From assembly GCA_002256055.1 (NCBI GenBank), contig NKIE01000126.1, positions 1 to 7,584 of the forward strand: a DNA stretch of 7,584 nt, written 5' to 3'. Made by a program: the position numbers and the translations under genes. Below, piece after piece: positions 1 to 6,229 of this stretch. The first letter of the stretch is position 1. Every line of letters starts with the position of its first letter. Below the pieces are notes generated by a model that did not search any database, was not told the DNA's origin, and saw only the letters and a program-made list of their open reading frames with translations. Origin of the DNA: Pseudomonas sp. PGPPP3. GTDB taxonomy: Bacteria; Pseudomonadota; Gammaproteobacteria; Pseudomonadales; Pseudomonadaceae.

Positions 1-465
1 GCCGAGTGCCTGCTGGATGGCGCCCACTGCACCGTGCCCGGCTTCCCGGACGGCAACTGGCTGGGGCCTACGCTGTGTCGCGGCGTTACCCAGAAAATGG
101 CCCTGTACCGCGAAGAAATCTTCGGCCCGGTGCTGGTGTGCATGGAAGTCGACAGCCTTGAGCAGGCCATCCAACTGGTCAACGCCAGCCCTTACGGCAA
201 TGGCACCTCGATCTTCACCCGCTCGGGCGGCGCGGCGCGTCAGTACCAGCATGAGGTGGAAGTGGGCCAGGTCGGCATCAACGTACCGGTGCCGGTGCCT
301 CTGCCGTTCTTCTCCTTCACCGGCTGGAAAGGCTCGTTCTACGGCGACCTGCACGCCTACGGCAAACAAGGTGTACGTTTCTACAGCGAAACCAAAACCG
401 TCACCAGCCGCTGGTTTGATGACGACAGTGTCGCCGGGCCAAACATGACCATTCAGTTAAAGTGA
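1..465 (+). CDS. mmsA: Methylmalonate-semialdehyde dehydrogenase (CoA-acylating), C-terminal part
   Basis: This is the last 154 residues of a roughly 500-residue NAD-dependent aldehyde dehydrogenase; the 5' part, including the nucleophilic cysteine, lies before the window. The family oxidises methylmalonate semialdehyde to propionyl-CoA in the cytoplasm, the last step of valine breakdown. Visible here are the ALDH motif EEIFGPV (window residues 38-44, whose second Glu normally contacts the NAD ribose), the segment [12 protein letters not shown], and the MMSDH-typical stretch [20 protein letters not shown] followed by [20 protein letters not shown]. The proline-rich NVPVPVPLP run separates this subfamily from ordinary aldehyde dehydrogenases. 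The frame is open from base 1 and ends with TGA at 463-465. It is the first visible gene of the operon; the next start is 107 bases on. In gene order it corresponds to P. aeruginosa PA0747 rather than to the separate mmsAB locus, so it may be a paralogue of classical MmsA. Family assignment is firm; the exact paralogue is inferred. Confidence 0.93.
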   Translation, partial: AECLLDGAHCTVPGFPDGNWLGPTLCRGVTQKMALYREEIFGPVLVCMEVDSLEQAIQLVNASPYGNGTSIFTRSGGAARQYQHEVEVGQVGINVPVPVPLPFFSFTGWKGSFYGDLHAYGKQGVRFYSETKTVTSRWFDDDSVAGPNMTIQLK

Positions 466-572
466 GAACCCGTCGGCCGCGGCAAAGTGTCGCTTTAGAC
501 CAAATGGGAATACCTCCAGCCATATCCCGGCCTCACAGTCAGCATGGGATAACTCGCTTATGGAGGACTGCA

Positions 573-1820
573 ATGCAACGACTGACTGCCACCCTGGCCC
601 TATGGGCCGGGCTTACTGCCTGTGCGCAGGCCGCCGAGCCGATCACCCTCGGCCTCAACTACCCGCGCACTGGCAGCTATAAGGAGGAAGGCGTGGCGCA
701 AATGCGTGGTGCCCTGCTGGCCATTGAAGAGCTCAACGCCAATGGCGGCGTGCTTGGCCGGCCGCTGCGCCTGTCTAGCCTGGACACCGCTTCGCGTCCG
801 GAAAAAGCCGTGCGCAATGTCGACAAACTGGCCGACGAAGGTGCGGTCATGCTGTTTGGCGGCGCCTCCAGCGCCGTGGCGATTGCCGCCGGCAAGCGCG
901 CCAAGGAACGCGGTCTGTTGTATTTCGGCACCCTCACCTACTCCAACGACACCACCGGCAAAGACGGCCACCGCTATATGTTCCGCGAGTGCAACAGCGC
1001 GTGGATGAGCGCCCGTGCCCTCGGTCAGGAGCTGACCAAGAGCCTGCCGGGCAAGCGCTACTTCTATGTCACCGCCGACTACACCTGGGGCACCACCAGT
1101 GAAAGCTCCCTGCGCGAAACAACCGGCACCCAGGATGCCAACCTGCATCCGGGCCTCAAAGTGCCCTTCCCCGGCGCGCGCCTGAGTGACTACCGCAACG
1201 CCCTCAAACAGGCGGCGGCCAGCCAGGCCGAGGTGCTGGTCCTGGTCCTGTTCGGCGAGGACCTGGTGCATGCCATGGGCATCGTCAACCAACTGGGTCT
1301 GAACACGCGCATGCAGATCGTCGCACCCAACCTGACCCAGAGCATCGTCGAGCAGGCCGGCCCAACCCTGATGCAAGGTGTGATCGGCACCGAGCCCTGG
1401 ACCTGGCAAGTGCCGGAGCGCGAAGGCTCCGAGCGCGGCAAGGCCTTCGTCAATGCGTTCAGCCAGCACTACGGCGTCTACCCCTCCAGCTCGGCGGCCT
1501 CGGCCTACAGCATCGTCCAGCAATGGGCGGACGCGGCCCAGCGCAGCAAGAGCCTGGACAGCGAAGCGCTGATCAAGGCACTGGAAGGACACCGCTACAG
1601 TTTGCTCAAGGGCGAGCAGCAATGGCGCGCCTTCGATCACCAGAACGTGCAAAGTGTCTACGTGGTCAAAGTTAAACCACGAGACCAGGTCATGAAGGGC
1701 GCCCAACGCCAGGACTACTTTGACATCATCCACCAACTGGATGGCCAGCACGCCGCCCCCAGCCTTGCCGAATGGCAAGCGGAGCGCCGGGCCACGGGCC
1801 AACCCACAACCCTGCAATGA
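573..1820 (+). CDS. Branched-chain-type ABC transporter substrate-binding protein (Peripla_BP_6 family), possible lipoprotein
   Basis: A 415-residue exported ligand-binding protein of the Leu/Ile/Val or amide-binding class. The start at 573 is chosen because GGAGG (562-566) lies 6 bases upstream and the protein then begins with a signal peptide; the same frame is open from a GTG at 462, but that would bury the signal. Residues 14-17 read LTAC, which fits a lipobox, so Cys17 may be lipidated; cleavage at AQA-A (about 20-21) by signal peptidase I is the alternative. The mature part starts ITLGLNYPRTGSY, with GVAQMRGALLAIEELNANGG, the FGGASSAVA segment and DYTWG (about residues 167-171), all typical of the family. 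No permease or ATPase gene is next to it. Its stop is 6 bases before the acyl-CoA dehydrogenase start, so it is co-transcribed with valine catabolism. The ligand cannot be read from the sequence; a branched-chain amino acid, keto acid or short acid is a guess. Confidence 0.88.
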   Translation: MQRLTATLALWAGLTACAQAAEPITLGLNYPRTGSYKEEGVAQMRGALLAIEELNANGGVLGRPLRLSSLDTASRPEKAVRNVDKLADEGAVMLFGGASSAVAIAAGKRAKERGLLYFGTLTYSNDTTGKDGHRYMFRECNSAWMSARALGQELTKSLPGKRYFYVTADYTWGTTSESSLRETTGTQDANLHPGLKVPFPGARLSDYRNALKQAAASQAEVLVLVLFGEDLVHAMGIVNQLGLNTRMQIVAPNLTQSIVEQAGPTLMQGVIGTEPWTWQVPEREGSERGKAFVNAFSQHYGVYPSSSAASAYSIVQQWADAAQRSKSLDSEALIKALEGHRYSLLKGEQQWRAFDHQNVQSVYVVKVKPRDQVMKGAQRQDYFDIIHQLDGQHAAPSLAEWQAERRATGQPTTLQ

Positions 1821-1826
1821 GGACCT

Positions 1827-2990
1827 ATGGATTTTGACCTGAGCGAAGAACAACGCCTGCTGGTGGACAGCGCCCGCGCATTTGCTGCCCACGAGTTAAG
1901 CCCCAACGCCGCCGACTGGGACCGGGATCATCACTTCCCCACAGACGTGATCCGCCGCGCTGCCGAACAGGGCTACCTGGCCCTGTACCTGCCCGAAGCC
2001 GATGGCGGCTTGGGCCTGTCGCGGCTGTCGGCCTCGTTGATCTTCGAACAGTTGTCGGCCGGGTGCGTGGCCACCACCGCGTTCCTGACCATCCATAACA
2101 TGGCCAGCTGGATGCTCGCCTCGTTCGCCGACCAGGCCTTGAAGGACCAGTGGCTGCCGCGCCTGACCAGCGGCGAGCTGCTGGCGTCCTACTGCCTGAC
2201 CGAGCCGGACGCCGGCTCCGATGCCGCCCATCTGCGCACCCGTGCCCGCCGCGAAGGCGACGAGTACGTGCTGGATGGCAGCAAGTGCTTTATCTCCGGC
2301 GCCGGTTCCACCGAGGTGCTGATCGTCATGGCGCGTACCGGGGCAGACGGCGCCAAAGGCATCTCCTGTTTTCTGGTACAGGGCGACGCCGAGGGGGTCA
2401 GCTACGGACGCAATGAGCTGAAAATGGGCTGGCGCGCCCAGCCGACCCGTTCGATCACCTTCAGCGGCGTGCGCATTCCCGCCGGCAACCGCATCGGCCC
2501 GGAAGGTCAGGGCTTCGTTTATGCCATGAAGGGCCTCGACGGCGGGCGCCTGAACATCGCCAGCTGCTCCCTGGGCGCGGCGCAGGCGGCGCTGGAGCAA
2601 TCGCTGCGCTACGTCGAGGAACGCAAGCAGTTTGGCAAGCCGCTGGCCGAGTTTCAGGCCCTGCAGTTCAAGCTGGCCGACATGCTCACCGCCCTCACCG
2701 CCAGCCGGCAGATGGTCCGCCTGGCGGCCCACAAGCTCGACCACCAGCACCCGGAAGCCAGCCTCTACTGCGCCATGGGCAAGCGCTTTGCAACTGATCA
2801 ATGTTTCGAGCTGTGCAACGAGGCCCTGCAACTTCATGGCGGCTACGGTTATCTAAACGACTATCCGCTGGAGCGCTGGGTGCGCGACAGCCGCGTGCAC
2901 CAGATCCTCGAAGGTACCAACGAAATCATGCGCGTGATCATCGCGCGGCGCCTGCTGGAACAAGGTGGCATGCTTGATCAACTGCTGTAG
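1827..2990 (+). CDS. Isobutyryl-CoA-type acyl-CoA dehydrogenase (FAD)
   Basis: A full-length 387-residue cytoplasmic flavoprotein, the usual size for short/branched-chain acyl-CoA dehydrogenases. It should oxidise isobutyryl-CoA to methacrylyl-CoA and pass electrons to ETF. In order: helical N-domain starting MDFDLSEEQR, the beta-domain signature CLTEPDAGSD (123-132), GSKCFISGAG, the helical C-domain with RKQFGKPLAEFQALQFKLAD, QLHGGYGYLNDYPLERWVRD (335-354) and QILEGTNEIMR. Glu362 in LEGTNE is where the catalytic base sits in the MCAD/SCAD/IBD group, and ILEG(T/S)NE(I/V)MR resembles human isobutyryl-CoA dehydrogenase (ACAD8). ATG 1827 is preceded by TGAGGA (1818-1823), which overlaps the stop of the solute-binding protein gene, so translational coupling is likely. 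In gene order it corresponds to PA0746. Family is certain. Isobutyryl-CoA is inferred from the neighbours; 2-methylbutyryl-CoA or another short acyl-CoA is possible. Confidence 0.93.
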   Translation: MDFDLSEEQRLLVDSARAFAAHELSPNAADWDRDHHFPTDVIRRAAEQGYLALYLPEADGGLGLSRLSASLIFEQLSAGCVATTAFLTIHNMASWMLASFADQALKDQWLPRLTSGELLASYCLTEPDAGSDAAHLRTRARREGDEYVLDGSKCFISGAGSTEVLIVMARTGADGAKGISCFLVQGDAEGVSYGRNELKMGWRAQPTRSITFSGVRIPAGNRIGPEGQGFVYAMKGLDGGRLNIASCSLGAAQAALEQSLRYVEERKQFGKPLAEFQALQFKLADMLTALTASRQMVRLAAHKLDHQHPEASLYCAMGKRFATDQCFELCNEALQLHGGYGYLNDYPLERWVRDSRVHQILEGTNEIMRVIIARRLLEQGGMLDQLL

Positions 2991-3001
2991 TTTTTAAATC
3001 T

Positions 3002-3023
3002 TCTCGCCTCTGCAGGGGCGAGA
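3002..3023 (+). other. Stem-loop between the acyl-CoA dehydrogenase and dspI-like genes
   Basis: TCTCGCC (3002-3008) pairs with GGCGAGA (3017-3023); a G-U and a C-G pair extend the stem to 9 pairs around a TGCA loop. It sits in the 60-base gap and follows a short T-rich stretch (TTTTTAAAT) after the dehydrogenase stop. No T-run follows the stem on the plus strand, so it is not a standard terminator; it may be an mRNA-stabilising or processing element. Only the pairing is seen; the role is inferred. Confidence 0.45.
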
Positions 3024-3050
3024 CGCGTGCAATCGAGACGAGGACGCATC

Positions 3051-3869
3051 ATGAGCAATGCCCTGGAAGCTTACCAAAGCCATGCTTTCGATCTGACCCA
3101 CAAGCTGACCGTGGAAAAACACGGCCACACGGCGCTGGTCACCATCAACAACCCGCCAGCCAACACCTGGGACCGCGACTCGCTGATCGGCCTCAAGCAA
3201 CTGGTCGAGCACCTCAACCGCGACAACGACATCTACGCCCTGGTGATCACCGGTCAGGGGCCGAAGTTCTTCAGCGCCGGCGCAGACCTCAAGCTGTTCG
3301 CCGACGGCGATAAGGCCCGCGCCCGCGAACTGGCTCGCCGCTTCGGCGAGGCCTTCGAGGCCCTGCGCGATTTCCGCGGGGTGTCGATTGCTGCCATCAA
3401 CGGCTACGCCATGGGCGGTGGCCTGGAATGCGCCCTGGCCTGCGACATCCGTATCGCCGAGCGCCAGGTGCAGTTGGCCCTGCCGGAAGCCGCAGTGGGC
3501 CTGCTGCCCTGTGCCGGCGGCACCCAGCACCTGAGTTGGCTGGTTGGCGAGGGCTGGGCCAAGCGCATGATCCTCTGCGGCGAGCGGGTGGATGCGGAAA
3601 CTGCCCTGCGCATCGGCCTGGTCGAACAGGTTGTGGACAGCGGCGAGGCCCGTGGCACCGCCCTGCTGCTGGCGGCCAAGGTGGCGCGGCAGAGCCCGGT
3701 GGCGGTGCGCACCATCAAGCCGCTGATCCAGGGCGCCCGCGAGCGTGCCCCGAGCACCTGGCTGGCTGCCGAGCGCGAAGGCTTTGTCGACCTGTTCGAC
3801 GCCGACGACACCCGCGAAGGGGTCAACGCCTTCTTGGAAAAACGCGAGCCACAGTGGCGCAATAAGTGA
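3051..3869 (+). CDS. dspI: Enoyl-CoA hydratase/isomerase, DspI-like
   Basis: A 272-residue crotonase-fold enzyme. ATG 3051 is chosen over an in-frame GTG at 3027 because GAGGA (3040-3044) lies 6 bases upstream and the length then equals what I recall for P. aeruginosa DspI (PA0745). The oxyanion-hole segments are FFSAGADL (73-80) and YAMGGGLECALACDIRIAE (119-137); the two hydratase glutamates are Glu126 (GGGLE) and Glu146 (ALPEAAVGLLP), positions reported as catalytic in DspI as far as I remember. In the valine pathway this slot is the hydration of methacrylyl-CoA to 3-hydroxyisobutyryl-CoA. In P. aeruginosa DspI is linked to cis-2-decenoic acid, a biofilm-dispersion signal. Position between an acyl-CoA dehydrogenase and a second crotonase is as in PAO1. 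Family and catalytic residues are seen; the DspI identity rests on recalled sequence and synteny; the physiological substrate is open. Confidence 0.88.
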   Translation: MSNALEAYQSHAFDLTHKLTVEKHGHTALVTINNPPANTWDRDSLIGLKQLVEHLNRDNDIYALVITGQGPKFFSAGADLKLFADGDKARARELARRFGEAFEALRDFRGVSIAAINGYAMGGGLECALACDIRIAERQVQLALPEAAVGLLPCAGGTQHLSWLVGEGWAKRMILCGERVDAETALRIGLVEQVVDSGEARGTALLLAAKVARQSPVAVRTIKPLIQGARERAPSTWLAAEREGFVDLFDADDTREGVNAFLEKREPQWRNK

Positions 3870-3871
3870 TC

Positions 3872-3946
3872 CGTAGGGTGGATGTCGCTTTTCACATCCA
3901 CCAGAAACCGCATTCGGTGGATGGATAAAACGCCATCCACCCTACG
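3872..3946. repeat. Four-armed dyad repeat (GTAGGGTGGATG family, REP/MITE-like)
   Basis: The outer arms CGTAGGGTGGATG (3872-3884) and CATCCACCCTACG (3934-3946) are a perfect 13-bp inverted repeat. Two more copies of the core lie inside: ACATCCACC (3894-3902) and GGTGGATGG (3916-3924). The arms can form either two 9-bp hairpins with 8-base loops (3877-3885/3894-3902 and 3916-3924/3933-3941) or one long two-tier hairpin (outer 13 bp, inner 8 bp at 3895-3902/3916-3923). It starts 3 bases after the dspI-like stop and ends directly before an ATG (3947) of the hydrolase. Repeats of this look are scattered in several Pseudomonas genomes; copy number here cannot be judged from one window. Confidence 0.75.
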
Positions 3947-3958
3947 ATGGAACAGCCC

Positions 3959-5062
3959 ATGAACCTGCACTTTGAAGAGCGCCACGCCCAGCACGGCTAC
4001 CGCATCGGCATCGCCACCCTGGACGCCGAGAAGAGCCTGAACGCCCTGTCCCTGCCAATGATCGAAGCCCTGGCCAGCAAACTGGCGGCCTGGGCCGATG
4101 ACCCGAGCATCGCCTGCGTGCTGCTGCGCGGCAACGGCCCCAAGGCTTTCTGCGCCGGCGGCGATGTGCTGCAACTGGTACAGGCCTGCCGTGAGCAACC
4201 GGGACAAATTCCCGAGCTGGCCCGGCGCTTCTTCGCCGATGAATACCGCCTCGACTACAGCATCCACACCTACCCGAAACCGCTTATCTGCTGGGCCCAC
4301 GGTTATGTTATGGGCGGCGGCATGGGCCTGATGCAAGGCGCATCGATCCGTATCGTTACACCGTCTAGCCGCCTGTCCATGCCGGAGATCAGTATCGGTC
4401 TGTTCCCCGATGTCGGCGGCAGCTGGTTCCTCGCCCGCCTGCCAGGCAAGCTCGGCCTGTTTCTCGGCCTGACCGGCGTACAGGTCAACGCCCGCGATGC
4501 CTTGGACCTTAACCTGGCCGACCGTTGCCTCGGTGACGACCAACAAGCTGCTCTTCTCAGCGGCCTGGAACAACTGAACTGGCAAGAACAACCGGCCCTG
4601 CAACTCAACAGCCTGCTCAAAGCCCTGGAGCACGAAGCCCGCGCGCAGCTGCCGGCCGCGCAATGGCTACCGCGCCGGGCGCAGCTCGACACATTGCTAG
4701 ACGTCGCCGACCTGCCCGCCGCCTGGCGCGCCATCAGCCAGCTGCAAAACGACCAGGATCCACTTCTGGCCCGCGCCGGCCGCACCCTCAGCGAGGGCTG
4801 CCCGCTGACCGCACACCTGGTCTGGGAGCAGATCCGCCGCGCCAAGCAGCTGTCCCTGGCCGAGGTGTTCCGCATGGAATACGCCATGAGCCTGAACTGC
4901 TGCCGCCATCCAGAGTTCCCCGAAGGTGTGCGCGCACGCCTGATCGACAAGGACAACCAGCCCCACTGGCACTGGCCGGAGGTCAGCAGCATCTCCGCCG
5001 CCGAGATCGCCGCCCACTTCCAGCCAGCCTGGGACGGCGAGCATCCGCTGGCAGACCTGTAA
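3959..5062 (+). CDS. 3-hydroxyisobutyryl-CoA hydrolase (crotonase family)
   Basis: A 367-residue crotonase-superfamily thioesterase, cytoplasmic, releasing 3-hydroxyisobutyrate and CoA. Its length, about 100 residues above a simple enoyl-CoA hydratase, fits the HIBCH group, and it has the hallmark residues: oxyanion segment AFCAGGDV (63-70), YVMGGGMGLM (116-125), Glu143 in MPEISIG and Asp151 in LFPDVGGSW, plus the C-terminal LVWEQIRRAK, RMEYAMSLNC and EGVRARLIDKDNQPHW. Free acid release lets the downstream dehydrogenase act and removes the reactive methacrylyl-CoA pool. Two starts are possible: ATG 3947, which abuts the dyad repeat and has no Shine-Dalgarno, and ATG 3959, with only a weak TGGA 7 bases upstream; I prefer 3959 because the homologous part (LHFEER...) begins there. 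Weak initiation next to a strong dyad is unusual within an operon. In gene order it corresponds to PA0744. Confidence 0.9.
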   Translation: MNLHFEERHAQHGYRIGIATLDAEKSLNALSLPMIEALASKLAAWADDPSIACVLLRGNGPKAFCAGGDVLQLVQACREQPGQIPELARRFFADEYRLDYSIHTYPKPLICWAHGYVMGGGMGLMQGASIRIVTPSSRLSMPEISIGLFPDVGGSWFLARLPGKLGLFLGLTGVQVNARDALDLNLADRCLGDDQQAALLSGLEQLNWQEQPALQLNSLLKALEHEARAQLPAAQWLPRRAQLDTLLDVADLPAAWRAISQLQNDQDPLLARAGRTLSEGCPLTAHLVWEQIRRAKQLSLAEVFRMEYAMSLNCCRHPEFPEGVRARLIDKDNQPHWHWPEVSSISAAEIAAHFQPAWDGEHPLADL

Positions 5063-5081
5063 CGACCAACCGCCCTTGCAA

Positions 5082-5110
5082 GGATGGGTAGCGCTGCGCT
5101 CACCCCATCC
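5082..5110. repeat. Short hairpin repeat of the GGATGGGT...CCCATCC type
   Basis: GGATGGG (5082-5088) pairs with CCCATCC (5104-5110), and an inner AGCG (5090-5093) pairs with CGCT (5097-5100) around a CTG loop. It lies between the hydrolase stop and the mmsB ribosome-binding site. The layout (an outer GGTTGGG/GGATGGG-like arm with an inner GCGC-rich tip) is that of a frequent intergenic Pseudomonas hairpin. No T-run follows, so it is probably not a strong terminator. Confidence 0.6.
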
Positions 5111-5130
5111 GCCGAACCGTTACGCGCAAC

Positions 5131-5149
5131 GAGGAGAACAATAACAATG
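5131..5149 (+). promoter_or_regulatory. mmsB ribosome-binding site with an Hfq/Crc-type CA motif
   Basis: GAGGAG (5131-5136) is the ribosome-binding site for ATG 5147. The bases between and into the start, AACAATAACAA (5137-5147), form an uninterrupted AANAANAANAA pattern. In Pseudomonas the AANAANAA 'CA motif' near a start codon is bound by the distal face of Hfq, with Crc, to block translation when preferred carbon sources are present; branched-chain amino-acid catabolism is a known target of this control. The motif is seen; its function here is inferred. Confidence 0.6.
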
Positions 5150-6031
5150 ACTCAGATCGCTTTTATCGGCCTTGGCCATATGGGCCTGCCCATGGCCCGC
5201 AACCTGCTCAACGCCGGCCACACCCTCAGCGTATTCGACCTGGTGGCCAGCGCTGTTAATGAGCTGGCCGCACAGGGCGCCCGCGCCGCCAGCAGCGCCG
5301 CAGATGCCGTCAGCGCTGCCGAGGTGGTGATCAGCATGCTGCCGGCCAGTCGCCATGTGGAAGGGTTGTATCTGGGTGACACCGGCCTGCTTAGCGTGAT
5401 CACACCCGGCAGCCTAGTACTGGAGTGCTCGACCATCGCCCCGGAGGCGGCGCGCAAGGTCCATCAGGCGGCCGCGGCGCGCGGCATTGCCCTGCTCGAT
5501 GCGCCCGTGTCCGGCGGCACTGCGGGCGCGGCGGCCGGCACCCTGACTTTTATGGTTGGCGGTGATGCCGCCACCCTCGACCGTGCGCGGCCAATCCTCG
5601 CCAACATGGGCAAGAACATCTTCCATGCAGGCCCCGCAGGCGCCGGGCAAGTGGCCAAGGTGTGCAATAACCAGTTGCTGGCCGTGCACATGATCGGCAC
5701 CGCCGAAGCCATGGCCTTGGGCGTCGCCAACGGCCTGGACCCGGCGACCCTGGCGGAGATCATGCGCCAGAGCTCGGGCGGCAACTGGTCACTGGAGAAG
5801 TACAACCCCTGGCCCGGCGTAATGCCCAACGCCCCAGCCTCGAAAGACTACCGCGATGGCTTTGCCGCCGAGTTGATGGCCAAGGACCTGGGCCTGGCCC
5901 AAGAAGCCGCACAAACCACCGCCAGCAGCACACCGATGGGCGCCCTGGCCTTGCAGCTGTATCGCCTGCTGCTGAAACAGGGCCAGGGCAAGCTGGACTT
6001 CTCGGCGGTGCAGAAGCTGTTTGTCGAATAA
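5147..6031 (+). CDS. mmsB: 3-hydroxyisobutyrate dehydrogenase (NAD-dependent)
   Basis: A complete 294-residue beta-hydroxyacid dehydrogenase oxidising 3-hydroxyisobutyrate to methylmalonate semialdehyde, which MmsA then converts to propionyl-CoA. The N-terminal Rossmann motif is IAFIGLGHMGLPMARNL (4-20), with Asp31 after the second strand (SVFD), favouring NAD over NADP. The substrate loop is DAPVSGGTAGA (118-128, Ser122), the catalytic lysine is Lys171 in GQVAKVCNNQ with Asn175 beside it, and Lys246 in ELMAKDLGLA closes the site. The frame is open from 5084, but the earlier ATG falls inside the repeat hairpin and has no homology; ATG 5147 follows GAGGAG by 10 bases and begins the Rossmann fold directly. 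It is the last gene of the operon and in gene order corresponds to PA0743. A related tartronate-semialdehyde reductase is an alternative, but the NPWPGVMPNAPAS segment and the context favour the HIBADH call. Confidence 0.93.
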   Translation: MTQIAFIGLGHMGLPMARNLLNAGHTLSVFDLVASAVNELAAQGARAASSAADAVSAAEVVISMLPASRHVEGLYLGDTGLLSVITPGSLVLECSTIAPEAARKVHQAAAARGIALLDAPVSGGTAGAAAGTLTFMVGGDAATLDRARPILANMGKNIFHAGPAGAGQVAKVCNNQLLAVHMIGTAEAMALGVANGLDPATLAEIMRQSSGGNWSLEKYNPWPGVMPNAPASKDYRDGFAAELMAKDLGLAQEAAQTTASSTPMGALALQLYRLLLKQGQGKLDFSAVQKLFVE

Positions 6032-6070
6032 CGCTCGCGCAGTGCCTCGGAACGGGCGCGAATGATGGGT

Positions 6071-6217
6071 TTAAGCAGGTAACTGAGGATGCTTGTCGAC
6101 ACTGATCTGTTCCAGCTTGACCTTGAGGCCACCGTAAATGGTGTAGTCATAGGCGGTGGCCGACGCCCGGGCCTGACTCAAGGTGGCACAGAGCCCGAGC
6201 TTTGACCTTGAAGTACT
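6071..6217 (-). pseudogene. Possible remnant of the N-terminus of an outer-membrane porin
   Basis: On the minus strand a 48-codon open stretch ends in TAA (6071-6073). It contains an ARASATAYDYTIYGGLKVKL segment (an AxA-like signal-peptidase site followed by a typical first porin strand, YxYTIYGGLKVKLEQ) and continues ISVDKHPQ before stopping. A TGA at 6218-6220 closes the frame upstream, while the neighbouring frame encodes LKYFKVKARALC, which looks like a signal-peptide start, so a frameshift near 6185-6200 would join the two. There is no intact start and the protein stops after about 28 mature residues. It is a broken fragment at best; chance similarity cannot be excluded. Confidence 0.3.
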
Positions 6218-6229
6218 TCAACAGTGTGA

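Noticed and set aside
506..551. TATCCC (523-528) and GGGATA (546-551) inverted repeat, with a near copy GGGAATA at 506-512, upstream of the solute-binding protein gene
   Set aside because: Only 6 bp with a 17-base spacer and no adjacent promoter I could defend; chance is a reasonable explanation.
462..572. N-terminal extension of the solute-binding protein from a GTG overlapping the mmsA stop
   Set aside because: It would add 37 basic residues before the signal peptide, and GGAGG sits correctly for the ATG at 573.
600..1892. Long minus-strand open frame of 430 codons opposite the solute-binding protein gene
   Set aside because: Low-complexity Ala/Gly/Val-rich translation typical of the antisense of GC-rich genes. 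The plus-strand gene has a ribosome-binding site, a signal peptide and family motifs.
1896..2837. Minus-strand open frame opposite the acyl-CoA dehydrogenase
   Set aside because: Antisense shadow; the plus strand shows complete acyl-CoA dehydrogenase signatures.
3872..3946. CRISPR-like array suggested by four repeats of the GGTGGATG core
   Set aside because: The copies alternate in orientation and are separated by 8-13 bases, which is a nested dyad, not direct repeats with spacers.
3404..4663. Long minus-strand open frame across the dspI-hydrolase junction
   Set aside because: It spans two well-supported crotonase genes and the dyad repeat between them; the translation has no recognisable domain.
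6035..6061. TCGCGC/GCGCGA inverted repeat just after the mmsB stop as an operon terminator
   Set aside because: Only a 6-bp stem with a 15-base loop and no T-run follows; too weak to call.
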